A DNA stretch of 64,000 nt from Dyella monticola (lineage in GTDB: Bacteria; Pseudomonadota; Gammaproteobacteria; Xanthomonadales; Rhodanobacteraceae). The position numbers were made by a program, and so were the translations under genes. This document shows, in pieces, positions 55,225 to 63,967 of this stretch (its first letter is position 1; every line of letters begins with the position of its first letter). The stretch is taken from the NCBI RefSeq assembly GCF_003363155.1, contig NZ_QRBE01000017.1, forward strand, positions 19,643 to 83,642. The letters are read 5' to 3'. The notes under the pieces were generated by a model. The model saw only the letters and a program-made list of their open reading frames with translations, was not told the origin of the DNA and made no database searches.

Positions 55225-57105
55225 TTAGCCTTCTAACTCTGTCCATCGCGCATACGCCAACTCCAGTTCGGCCTGAGCTTTCGCCAACGCGTCGTTCGCA
55301 CGCTGAATCGCCGTGCTGTCCTGTTGATAGAACGATGGATCGTTCATCGCCTCGGCACGCGCGGCAATCTCCGTTTCGAGTTGCTCGATGCGCGCAGGGA
55401 GTTGTTCCAGTTCGCGCGCATCCTTGTAACTGAGTTTGCGCTTGGGTGTTTCGCTCGCGGGTGTGGCGGACGATGTCTCGGCTTTTGCGGATTTGCCGGG
55501 TGGCACGTTCGCCTCCGCGAGTGACCGCTCCGCCGGCCTCTGCCGCAGCCAATCGCTGTAGCCGCCCACGTATTCGCCCACTCTGCCGTCGCCTTCCAGT
55601 ACCAGCGTGCTCGATACCACGTTGTCGAGAAATTCGCGGTCATGCGAGACCAGCAGCAACGTCCCTTTGTATTCGGTAAGCAGCTCTTCCAGCAATTCCA
55701 GGGTTTCGACGTCCAGGTCGTTGGTCGGTTCGTCCATCACCAACAGGTTGGAAGGCTGCGCGAACAGTTTCGCCAGCAACAGGCGATTGCGCTCGCCACC
55801 GGAAAGACGCGTGATCGGCGCGCGTGCCCGCTCGGGCGAAAACAGGAAATCTTGCAGGTAGCCGATGATGTGCTTGCGCTGACCATTGAGCTCGATGTAT
55901 TCACGCCCTTCGGCGACATTATCCAGGGCGTTCAAGGCATCGTTGAGCTGTGCCCGATGCTGGTCGAAGTAGGCGATCTCCAGCCCGGTGCCCAGGTTGA
56001 CTTCGCCGCCCTTGGGCTGCAACTCGCCAAGCAGGATTTTCAGCAACGTGCTCTTGCCGGCGCCATTGGGGCCGATAATGCCCACGCGATCGCCGCGCAT
56101 GATGGACGTGCTCAGATCATCGATCAGCACGCGACCGTCGTAGGCCTGATGCACATGATCCAGCTCGATTACTTTCTTGCCGGAGGTCTGTGCATTGGCC
56201 AGCGACATCTTGGCCGCACCACCCAGTTCGCGACGCTCGGCACGTTCGCGGCGCATCGCCTTCAATGCGCGTACACGACCTTCATTGCGTGTGCGGCGTG
56301 CCTTGATGCCTTGGCGAATCCATACTTCTTCCTGCGCCAGTTTTTTATCGAACAATGCATTGGCCTGTGCCTGGGCGTGCATGCGTTCTTCGCGCCGGCG
56401 CAGGTAATTGTCGTAATCGCCTGGCCAACTGGTGAGTTGACCGCGATCGATCTCCACAATGCGCGTGGCCAGTGCGCGCAGAAAACTGCGATCGTGCGTA
56501 ATGAACACGATGCTGCCTTCGAATTGTTTGAGAAACCGTTCGAGCCAGCCAATGGCTTCGATATCCAGATGATTGGTGGGTTCGTCCAGCAGCAATACAT
56601 TGGGCTTTCGCACCAGGGCCTGCGCCAGCAGTACGCGGCGCTTCATGCCACCGGAAAGCGCGGCGAAGTCGGTTTCGGCAGGGAGTTCCAGCTTCGCCAA
56701 TACATCGGTAACGCGACGATCCAGATCCCAGCCGTGCTGCGCTTCGATCTGATTTTGCACATCGCCCAATGCATCCAGATCACCTTCGGCAAGCAGATGG
56801 TGATAGCGCGCCAGCAGATGACCAAGATCACCGAGGCCATCGGCGACGACATCGAAGACGCTGCCGGCCGTCGCCTGCGGCACCTCCTGGGCCATGCGCG
56901 CGACGATCACGCCGCTTTGCACGCGCACTTCACCGTCATCGGGTTGCAATTCCCCGGCGATGAGTTTCATGAGCGTGGATTTGCCTTCGCCGTTGCGACC
57001 GACGATGCATACGCGCTCGTTGGCGTCGATGGAAAGATCGACGTGTTCGAGCAGAAGAGGGCCGCCGACGCTGAAGTCGAGGCGCTGGAGCTGGATCAGG
57101 GACAT
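55225..57105 (-). CDS. uup: ABC-F family ATPase Uup
   Basis: Predicted 626 residues with two ABC domains and no membrane segments. Domain 1 has GRNGEGKSTLMKL, LSGGMKRRVLLAQAL and LLLDEPTNHLDIEA. Domain 2 has GPNGAGKSTLLKIL, LSGGERNRLLLAKLF and LVMDEPTNDLDVET. The linker between (about 235-320) is Arg-rich, as in ABC-F proteins that enter the ribosomal E site. The C-terminal 80 residues form the Uup coiled coil (ARELEQLPARIEQLETEIAARAE). Uup affects transposon excision, ribosome function and replication-intermediate processing in E. coli. Confidence 0.93.
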   Translation of the reverse strand: MSLIQLQRLDFSVGGPLLLEHVDLSIDANERVCIVGRNGEGKSTLMKLIAGELQPDDGEVRVQSGVIVARMAQEVPQATAGSVFDVVADGLGDLGHLLARYHHLLAEGDLDALGDVQNQIEAQHGWDLDRRVTDVLAKLELPAETDFAALSGGMKRRVLLAQALVRKPNVLLLDEPTNHLDIEAIGWLERFLKQFEGSIVFITHDRSFLRALATRIVEIDRGQLTSWPGDYDNYLRRREERMHAQAQANALFDKKLAQEEVWIRQGIKARRTRNEGRVRALKAMRRERAERRELGGAAKMSLANAQTSGKKVIELDHVHQAYDGRVLIDDLSTSIMRGDRVGIIGPNGAGKSTLLKILLGELQPKGGEVNLGTGLEIAYFDQHRAQLNDALNALDNVAEGREYIELNGQRKHIIGYLQDFLFSPERARAPITRLSGGERNRLLLAKLFAQPSNLLVMDEPTNDLDVETLELLEELLTEYKGTLLLVSHDREFLDNVVSSTLVLEGDGRVGEYVGGYSDWLRQRPAERSLAEANVPPGKSAKAETSSATPASETPKRKLSYKDARELEQLPARIEQLETEIAARAEAMNDPSFYQQDSTAIQRANDALAKAQAELELAYARWTELEG

Positions 57106-57242
57106 CCACCCATTCTACTGGCTCGCTCCTTGCTTGCCTTTGTTTTAGGTGCCAAGGAGACTCCCCTCAAGGAATCCGGGCGCAGTGACGATGTAGTATG
57201 CGGAATCCCCTCACGGGGGTGTAACAAGTTCTTAAACCCGTG

Positions 57243-57310
57243 TTAAGCGGTAAAATTTACAAAAACATGTACTTAGCATGGCCGCTTAAAGGAATTTCTC
57301 TGGAAATTCC
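57243..57310. promoter_or_regulatory. Nested inverted repeats upstream of the D,D-carboxypeptidase gene
   Basis: TTAAGCGG (57243-57250) pairs with CCGCTTAA (57282-57289) and is followed directly by the palindrome GGAATTTC-TCTG-GAAATTCC (57291-57310). GTAAAATTTAC lies within the first repeat. The A/T-rich segment stands out from the GC-rich surroundings and lies 67 bp before the gene, so it is a candidate promoter or operator or RNA fold. No known binding-site consensus was recognised. Confidence 0.4.
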
Positions 57311-57376
57311 AGTGGGTATGCATTAAGGTTTCAAGCGACGCGCGGGTGTGGCACCGCGGTGTTGGGAGTGAAGGCC

Positions 57377-58465
57377 GTGGTGAACATCCAATCCATTCAG
57401 CCAGCGCGATTGCTGGGCCGCTTTTGGGGCCTGCTCGCCGTTGTGCTGTGCCTGGGCCTTGCCGGTTTCGCGGGGGTCGCCCATGCAGGTTATGCCGCCA
57501 TCGTGATCGATCCCGCCACCGGCCAAATCATCAGCGCCGTCAACGCCGACGAGCAGAACTACCCGGCCTCGCTGACCAAGATGATGACGCTCTACCTGAC
57601 CTTCCAGGCATTGCAGAGCGGCAAGCTCAAGGTCGATCAGGAGCTTCCGGTTTCCTCATGGGCCGCATCGCGGGCGCCGACCAAGCTCGGTTTGCGTGCG
57701 GGGCAGACCATCTCGGTGAACGACTGCATTCTCGGCATGGTGACCAAATCGGCCAACGATGCGGCCACCGTCGTCGCGGAAACCCTAGGTGGCAGCGAAG
57801 GCCACTTCGCCGAATTGATGACAGCCCAGGCTGCGGCGCTGGGCATGACCGCCACCCATTTCGCCAACGCCAACGGTCTGCCGGATCCGAACAACGTCTC
57901 CACCGCGCGCGACCTGGCCAAGCTCGCCATGGCGCTGTATCACGACTTTCCCCAGTACTCGAACTACTTTGCGACCAAGGAATTCGTGTTCCGCGGCAGG
58001 CTCGTCCGTGGCCACAACAATCTGATGGATCGCTATCCCGGCATGGATGGCCTCAAGACCGGTTTCACCGACGCATCCGGCTTCAACCTGGCTTCCACGG
58101 CCGTGCGCGATGGGCGCCGCCTGTTCGCCGTGGTACTGGGTGGCCGCACGGCGTCGGCGCGCGACAATTTGATGGCGCGGCTATTGGATGACGGGTTCGA
58201 CAATGAGCCCACACCCGAGACGCTGGTTGCCCAGGCCGGTATGCCCAGCACCACCCGGCGCGTGCTGGCGGCGCTTTCGCCCATCGGCACGGCGGAGGCG
58301 GACGAAACGGCGCCTGCGCACCGCCGCGTGGCACGCGGCTGCACGCCGCACCGGGGCAAGAGTTGTCCGCGTGCGAGCCGATCGCACTCCAAATCCACGA
58401 CACGGCTGGCACATCGCAAGAGCAAGAAAGTGATGCTGGCCTCTTCGTCCGAGACTCACGACTAA
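57377..58465 (+). CDS. D-alanyl-D-alanine carboxypeptidase (low-molecular-weight PBP, family S11)
   Basis: Predicted about 362 residues from the GTG at 57377, which has GGGAG 8 bp upstream; GTGs at 57359 and 57380 are alternatives. The signal peptide ends near AHAGY. The S11 catalytic set is complete: SLTK (PASLTKMM), SAN (TKSANDAATV) and KTG (DGLKTGFTDASGFNL). The domain ends near residue 250; the remaining C-terminus is Arg/Ser/Lys-rich (RVARGCTPHRGKSCPRAS) instead of the amphipathic anchor of PBP5/6, so the enzyme may be free in the periplasm or bind the wall ionically. It removes the terminal D-Ala from peptidoglycan stems. Confidence 0.9.
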   Translation: MVNIQSIQPARLLGRFWGLLAVVLCLGLAGFAGVAHAGYAAIVIDPATGQIISAVNADEQNYPASLTKMMTLYLTFQALQSGKLKVDQELPVSSWAASRAPTKLGLRAGQTISVNDCILGMVTKSANDAATVVAETLGGSEGHFAELMTAQAAALGMTATHFANANGLPDPNNVSTARDLAKLAMALYHDFPQYSNYFATKEFVFRGRLVRGHNNLMDRYPGMDGLKTGFTDASGFNLASTAVRDGRRLFAVVLGGRTASARDNLMARLLDDGFDNEPTPETLVAQAGMPSTTRRVLAALSPIGTAEADETAPAHRRVARGCTPHRGKSCPRASRSHSKSTTRLAHRKSKKVMLASSSETHD

Positions 58466-58475
58466 CGGCAACGAT

Positions 58476-58516
58476 CGCCTCACGGTATTCACCGTGGAGG
58501 TGATTGCGTTTTGGCG
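58476..58516 (+). terminator. Possible terminator after the carboxypeptidase gene
   Basis: CACGGT-ATTC-ACCGTG (58481-58496) is a perfect hairpin, extendable by imperfect pairs (GCCT/GAGGT), with TTGCGTTTT a little downstream. It lies between converging genes; the U-run is interrupted, so the call is tentative. Confidence 0.45.
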
Positions 58517-58642
58517 CGCGGACATCATCAGCCACTTGTCCGCTCGATGACCATTCACTCAGGCGGAATGCGCGCTCGTTCCTGAGCGCTATGCATCATG
58601 GCTGCGAGCGTGTCGTTCGCAGCATGGATACGACCGCACGCG

Positions 58643-61600
58643 TCACCATGTCAGCCTGAAGCCGATATCTCCCTGCAGACCGTGTCCGGTATTGCCCTCG
58701 ATGCCATCCACGTACTCCAGCGTGGCAAACAGACTGGCGCGCCTCGTGGCCGACATTGCAACGCCGGGCCCGAATTGGAACCACGTGCCACCGATGGACG
58801 AGCGCAGCGTAAGCGGTTCCAGGCCGGTTGTGCTGGCGAAGATCGTTTTGGCGTTACATCCAAAACATGACCAGACATTGGCATTGAACCAGAAATACAA
58901 GGGTGTGCCGTTGTTGCTGAATGGCTTGATCAAGCGCGCGCCCATTCTCCCGTAGCCCGCAGTGGAATCCCTGTAACTGATCTGTGCGTACGCGTCCTGT
59001 CCGCTGGCGAATGAGAGGCGTTGGTAAATCGCCTGGGCCTGCGGTTCAATCGCCCAGCCACTCCGACCCAGACGAAAGGCGCGGTCAATCTCCACTGTTG
59101 CCGTGTCGCCCCATCCATTCGTGCGGAAGTTCTGTCCCTCAACCGATTCGGAATTTACGTTTGTATAGCGGCTTCCCTGCAAGGCCGCTTTAAAGTCCCA
59201 GCCACTACTGCTGCAATGATCCCAATGGATGCCCAATACGTAACTGTCCATCCACACCCGGCCTGCAAAACCACCGTACACATCATTCACGATGGAGTTG
59301 GCTCTCGCGTAGCCTGTGTACCAGCCGATCGAATCGTGGGAACCATCGCCATATACCCGCTCAAGCAAGCTCGAGCCAGCCTGGAATCCGTACAAGTTGT
59401 AACTGTAAGTGGGCCCGTTGCTACGGAATGATTGATATTCATCCACACTACTGCTGCCACTGGAATGTGCGGTGGTTCCGCCCGCCCCAAGGAAGTGAGC
59501 CCACACGGAAGGCCGTCCGTTGTCCTCTGTGCTTATGCGGCAGGTATAGGAGTTGTTTACCTCAGCATTGCCGTTGGCATTGCGGTTGCCGTTGCTGCTG
59601 TAGGCGTAGCGCCCGGTGCCATTAGCGCCATACACGTTTCCATTGTTTGCGCTCGCACCACCGTAGCTGGTGTAGCGATTGGCGCCACCACTGATGTTGT
59701 TGCCAGTGACGCCACCAGCGTAGGCGTAACTGCCGCCTTGGATTCCACCGCTGTTGCCGTGGCCGCTGCCAGTGTTGCCATTGACTTGGTTACCTTCGCC
59801 CTTGGCGTAGCCATTGCTGGCATTGTTACCGGCATAATTGTTCCCGTTGGCTCCATAACTACCAGCGTTGGTGTAGCCACCACCGGCACCGTTGCTGGCG
59901 TAGCCGTTATCGTTATGGGTGCCACTGTTTCCGTTGGAACCATAAGCAGTATTGCTACTGCCGTTGCTGCCACCGTAGTTAGGGTTGGCGCCATAGGGAC
60001 TGCCATTGCCATACCCACCGCTGCCGCCATGTGCGTAGTTATTAGCGCCGCCACTCAGACTGCTTCCATTGGCACCCTTGGCGCCGCCGTTGCTTGCGTA
60101 GAAGTCGCTTTGGGTGCCGTTGGCGTTACCGTTCATATGGCCATTGCCGCCGCTGTTTGCGTAACCGCTGCCATGAGCATTGCCATTGTTTTCGTTGGTA
60201 CCGCCACCAGAGACATAGTTATGGGTGTTGGCATTGCCGCTGTCATTGCGGTAATTGCCATCATTGGCGCCATGATTAGTGCCGTAGTTGGCGTTAGTGG
60301 CACTGTTGTTGTCCGCACCTTTCGGGTGGTCGTAGCTGTTGCTGCCTTCGCTATTGGTGGTGTAGTTGTTGCTATTGGCGCCACCACTGTTTCCGCCGGC
60401 ACTCATGTTCGCATTAGTGCCGTTGCCACCGTTATTGGAATTGCTCTCGTAAGAGCCATTGCTCTGGCCTTTTGTGGAGCTGCCACCACTCAAGCCGTTT
60501 CCGCTTTGCCCGTTGCTATGGATGTCACCGTTATTGTTCGTTTCATTATTGCCGCCAGCACCACCACTGTCGTTGCTACCGCCGTTTGCGTAGCCGTTGC
60601 CTCCACCGTTTAAGCCGCTGCTATTCCGGTCATTGCTATTGATACCTTCGTTATCGTTTGCATGGCCGTTGCTGTTGGCACCACCACTGGAGCTACCGTT
60701 GCCGCTTCCACCATTGCTCGAGTAATGGTTGTTGCCGTTGTTCGCACCGGTGCCATTGTTTGCCCCATTGGAGCCATCGTTGCCGTTTGCGTAACTATTG
60801 TCCCCGTTGTTTAAGGCCTTCCCGTTTCCGCCGTTTTCGTTAGAGCCACCATTACTGGCGTAGTTGCTGCCATTAGTGCTACCACCGTTACCGCCGCCGC
60901 CAGTGTTTTCACCGCTACTGGTGCTGTTGTTACTGTTACCGTTAGGTGCGCCCCCATTCCCGTTGCCGTTAGCGCCGTTGTTGCTGTTTAGGGCGCCACC
61001 ACTCCCATTGGTGCCGTTGATACCGCTATTGCTGGTGTAGTTATCTCCATTGCCGCCACCGTTGGAACCATTTCCATTGGTGCTATTGCTGGCATTGCCG
61101 CTTTCGTAGTTACTGCCGCCGCCATTGAGGGTGCTGCCATTGTTGGCGTTATTACTGCCGGTCGCGCCACTACCTTCATTGGTATCATGGCCACCATTGT
61201 TAGTGCCACCGGTTTCGCCATTGGCACCGTTGTTAGCGTAGTTGCTGCTACTGGCTCCGCCACTACTGGTGCCGTTTAAGCTTCCACCATTGGAGTCGTT
61301 GCCAGCGTAGCTACCACCATTACCGCGACCGTTGGCGCCAGTAGTGCCGGAACCATTTTCGCTCGCACCATTAGCGCCGCCGTTGCTGGCGTAGCTTCCA
61401 CCATTTCCGCCACCATTGGAGCCAGAGTTGCCGCCAGATGCACCACTGCTCGCGTTGCTGCCAATAGGACTGCCATTGGCATAGTTGCTGCCGCCGCTTA
61501 GATCGTTATCACCATTGGCGCTATTTCCATTGGCGGGATTGCCGTTAGAGTCATTGCCGCTGTTGTTGGCGTAGCTGTTGCCACTGGCGCCACCGTTGGT

Positions 61601-63967
61601 CCGGCTGCTTCCACTACCACCGTTGCTCGTGCCATTGTTGCCGTTAGGTGTGCTGCCGTTTTCATTTGCACCACCAGCACTACCATTGTCGGCATAGTTG
61701 CTGCCACCGTTCTGGCCGCTGCTTTGGCCATTGTTCGCGTAGTTATTACCGTAGGCATTGCCACCGGCGCCGCCGTTGATAGTTCCGCCATCGCTGGTAT
61801 TACTACCGCCGGTCGCACCATTACCTTCATTGGCATTGTGACTGCCATTGTTATCGCCACCGGCTTCGCCGTTGGCACCCTTGTTGGCGTAGTTGCTGCT
61901 GTTGGGGGCACCGTTCGTGCCGCCGTTTATACTTCCACCATCGGAGCCGTTGCTGGCGTAGCTACCACTATTGCCGCTCTCGTTGGTGCCCCCGTTACCC
62001 GCGTAATTGTTGCCGTTGGTGCTTCCACCATTACCCCCGGCACCATTGTTTGAGTGACTGGCACCGCCGTTAGCGGGGTTATTCTCTCCGCCATTAGCGG
62101 AGCTATTCGAGCCATTATTTAGGCCACCGTTGCCGCCATTTCCGCCGGTGCCAGTATTGTTGGAGCCATTTCCGCCAGCGCCATCAGCACCGCCGTTATA
62201 GGGGTAGCTTCCGCCATGGCCGCCGCCGTTGGAGCCATTTCCGTTGGGCCGGCTATTTCTGCCGCCGTTTGCGTAGTTATTGCCGTTGCCGCTTTCATTG
62301 GCGCCGTTCGTTGTGCCATTAGTACCACTGTTGTTCCCGCTGCCGCTGCCGCTGCCGCCGCCGGTGCTGCTGCCATTACCGTTGCCACCATTGTTGGCGT
62401 AGCCGTTACCGCTGGCACCACCGTTAGTTCCGCGGTTTAGGCTTCCACCATTGGAGCCATTTCCAGTGGTGCTCCTGCTCGTATTGCCGTTTTCGTAGTT
62501 GCTGCTGCCGCCATTGAGAGCGCTGCCATTCTGGCTATTGCCATTGCTACCGCCGTTATTGGCGTAATTGCCGCCGTTAGGATTGCCCCCCGCGCTACCG
62601 TTGATGGCCCCACCATTGTTGGTGTTACTGCCGCCGGTCGCACCACTACCTTCATTGGCACCGTGGTCACCGCTGTTATTGCCACCGGTTTCGCTATTGG
62701 CACCATTGTTGGCGTAGTTGCTGCCAGTGGCCTCACCATTAGTGCTGCTGTTTAGGCTTCCACCATTGGAGCCGTTTTTGGCGTAGCTACCACTATTGCC
62801 GCTACCGTTGGGGTTGCTGCTAGCCGCACCACTGTTTCCGTTAGCGCCATTGGCGCTGCCACTGTTTGTACCATTTTCACCGCTGTTAGCAGTGTTATTT
62901 CCACCATGGTTAGCGTAGCTATTTGAGCCACTGTTTAGGCTACTACCATTGAGGTAACCGTTGCTACCGTTCTTGTTGTCGCCATTTTTACCTGTGCTAG
63001 TGCTGGAATCTTTTTCGCTCGCACCATTAGCCTCGCCGTTGCTCGCGTAGTTGTTACCGTTAGTGCTTCCATCATTACCGCCAGTAGCATTGTTTGAGCC
63101 ATTGACGCCGCTACCGTCGTTGCCGCTAGAGCCATTGTTGCTGGAAGCATTTCCGTTGGCTCCGTTGCTTCTGTCGCCGTTCGCATAGTTACTGCCATTG
63201 CCGTTTTCATTGGCTCCATTAGTTGTGCCATTAGCACCACTATTGTTCCCGCTGCTGCCGTTACCGCTGCCGTTCTTGTTGGCGTAGCCGTTGCTGCTGG
63301 CGCCACCGTTAGCGCTGCCGTTTAGGCTTCCGCTATTGGAGTCGTTTCCACTGGTACTCTTGCTGGCATTGCCGTTTTCGTAGTTGCTGCCACCGTTACT
63401 TGCGTAATTGCCACCGTTAGCATTGCTACCCGCGCTACCGTTCGTGGCTCCGCCATTGTTGGTGTTACTACTACCGGTCTCGCCACTGCCTTCATTGGCA
63501 CTGTGGCCACCATTGTTATTGCCACCTGTTTCGCCGCTGGCACCATTGTTAGCGTAGTTGCCGCTGCTGGCGCCACCGTTGGTGCTGCCGTTTAAACTTG
63601 CGCCATTGGAGCCGTTGCCGGCGTAGCTACCACCATTGCCGCCCCCATTGCCGCTCCCATTGGTGCTGCCCCCCTTACTGCCAGCACCATTGGTTGAGCC
63701 ACTGGCGTCGCGGTTGGCGGCGTTATTCTCTCCGCCACTAGTGTAGTTATTCGACCCCTTGTTTAGGCCACCGCTGGAGCTGCCGTTGCCAGCATTTTCG
63801 CCGGTTCCAGCATTGTTGTAGCCATTTCCACCCGTACTATTAGCACCGCCGTTGCCGCCACTGTTGGGGCTATTTTCATTGCCGCCGTTCGGATTGCCGG
63901 CAGTGAGAGCTGGCCCCAGTGGTTTGAACAGCGAAGCCCGGTTGGATAAGTGGATTGCCTGCGTGGT
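58643..63967 (-). CDS. Giant Gly/Asn/Ser/Ala-repeat autotransporter, 5' end broken or unconventional
   Basis: The minus-strand frame is open for about 1,774 codons from 63967 to the stop at 58643. The last 300 residues are an autotransporter-type beta-barrel: alternating strands such as GWYTGYARANSIVNDVYGGF, VEIDRAFRLGRSGWAIEPQ, SLFATLEYVDG, ending QGDIGFRLTW with the terminal aromatic. The preceding 1,470 or so residues are a passenger built of Gly, Asn, Ser, Ala and some Thr/Tyr/Glu (for example SNYANNGANGETGG), with no cysteine before NSYTC at the barrel junction. I checked every in-frame triplet from 60494 to 63967 and found no stop. However, the first ATG/GTG/TTG is a TTG at 60493, inside the repeats, and a TAA lies at 63968-63970. 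The residues after it (TTQAIHLSNRASLFKPLG) include no signal peptide. The gene is therefore either frameshifted or nonsense-mutated near its start, or mis-sequenced there. Function is unknown; surface adhesion or matrix formation would fit. Confidence 0.8.
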   Translation of the reverse strand, partial: TTQAIHLSNRASLFKPLGPALTAGNPNGGNENSPNSGGNGGANSTGGNGYNNAGTGENAGNGSSSGGLNKGSNNYTSGGENNAANRDASGSTNGAGSKGGSTNGSGNGGGNGGSYAGNGSNGASLNGSTNGGASSGNYANNGASGETGGNNNGGHSANEGSGETGSSNTNNGGATNGSAGSNANGGNYASNGGSNYENGNASKSTSGNDSNSGSLNGSANGGASSNGYANKNGSGNGSSGNNSGANGTTNGANENGNGSNYANGDRSNGANGNASSNNGSSGNDGSGVNGSNNATGGNDGSTNGNNYASNGEANGASEKDSSTSTGKNGDNKNGSNGYLNGSSLNSGSNSYANHGGNNTANSGENGTNSGSANGANGNSGAASSNPNGSGNSGSYAKNGSNGGSLNSSTNGEATGSNYANNGANSETGGNNSGDHGANEGSGATGGSNTNNGGAINGSAGGNPNGGNYANNGGSNGNSQNGSALNGGSSNYENGNTSRSTTGNGSNGGSLNRGTNGGASGNGYANNGGNGNGSSTGGGSGSGSGNNSGTNGTTNGANESGNGNNYANGGRNSRPNGNGSNGGGHGGSYPYNGGADGAGGNGSNNTGTGGNGGNGGLNNGSNSSANGGENNPANGGASHSNNGAGGNGGSTNGNNYAGNGGTNESGNSGSYASNGSDGGSINGGTNGAPNSSNYANKGANGEAGGDNNGSHNANEGNGATGGSNTSDGGTINGGAGGNAYGNNYANNGQSSGQNGGSNYADNGSAGGANENGSTPNGNNGTSNGGSGSSRTNGGASGNSYANNSGNDSNGNPANGNSANGDNDLSGGSNYANGSPIGSNASSGASGGNSGSNGGGNGGSYASNGGANGASENGSGTTGANGRGNGGSYAGNDSNGGSLNGTSSGGASSSNYANNGANGETGGTNNGGHDTNEGSGATGSNNANNGSTLNGGGSNYESGNASNSTNGNGSNGGGNGDNYTSNSGINGTNGSGGALNSNNGANGNGNGGAPNGNSNNSTSSGENTGGGGNGGSTNGSNYASNGGSNENGGNGKALNNGDNSYANGNDGSNGANNGTGANNGNNHYSSNGGSGNGSSSGGANSNGHANDNEGINSNDRNSSGLNGGGNGYANGGSNDSGGAGGNNETNNNGDIHSNGQSGNGLSGGSSTKGQSNGSYESNSNNGGNGTNANMSAGGNSGGANSNNYTTNSEGSNSYDHPKGADNNSATNANYGTNHGANDGNYRNDSGNANTHNYVSGGGTNENNGNAHGSGYANSGGNGHMNGNANGTQSDFYASNGGAKGANGSSLSGGANNYAHGGSGGYGNGSPYGANPNYGGSNGSSNTAYGSNGNSGTHNDNGYASNGAGGGYTNAGSYGANGNNYAGNNASNGYAKGEGNQVNGNTGSGHGNSGGIQGGSYAYAGGVTGNNISGGANRYTSYGGASANNGNVYGANGTGRYAYSSNGNRNANGNAEVNNSYTCRISTEDNGRPSVWAHFLGAGGTTAHSSGSSSVDEYQSFRSNGPTYSYNLYGFQAGSSLLERVYGDGSHDSIGWYTGYARANSIVNDVYGGFAGRVWMDSYVLGIHWDHCSSSGWDFKAALQGSRYTNVNSESVEGQNFRTNGWGDTATVEIDRAFRLGRSGWAIEPQAQAIYQRLSFASGQDAYAQISYRDSTAGYGRMGARLIKPFSNNGTPLYFWFNANVWSCFGCNAKTIFASTTGLEPLTLRSSIGGTWFQFGPGVAMSATRRASLFATLEYVDGIEGNTGHGLQGDIGFRLTW
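60494..63890 (-). repeat. Long low-complexity coding repeat array with superunits
   Basis: Read on the minus strand this stretch encodes Gly-Asn-Ser-Ala motifs. On a larger scale a block beginning S(L/I)N followed by NYANNGA...GE.GG...NEG.G.TG.SN recurs: its Leu/Ile codon lies at 63593, 62753, 61928 and 61277, giving spacings of 840, 825 and 651 bp. A second block (SLN...NGYAN...NGTTNGANE.GNG) recurs at 63323 and 62438. The copies have diverged in sequence but keep frame and order, pointing to past segmental duplication inside the gene. Confidence 0.8.

Noticed and set aside
59432..60613. A 393-codon plus-strand open frame encoding a very hydrophobic Ala/Val/Ile-rich sequence
   Set aside because: It is the antisense of the Gly/Asn/Ser codons (GGN/AAY/AGC reversed give GCC/GTT/GCT). 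The minus strand instead ends in a recognisable outer-membrane barrel.
60800..63576. Several short minus-strand frames rich in Ala/Thr/Met/Val in the repeat region
   Set aside because: They are other frames of the same repeat codons; their periodic composition follows from the Gly/Asn/Ser frame, which is the one continuous with the barrel.
60494..63890. Possible CRISPR or non-coding satellite array
   Set aside because: Repeat units have no constant repeat/spacer pattern, vary in length in multiples of three and keep one open frame; no cas genes are nearby.
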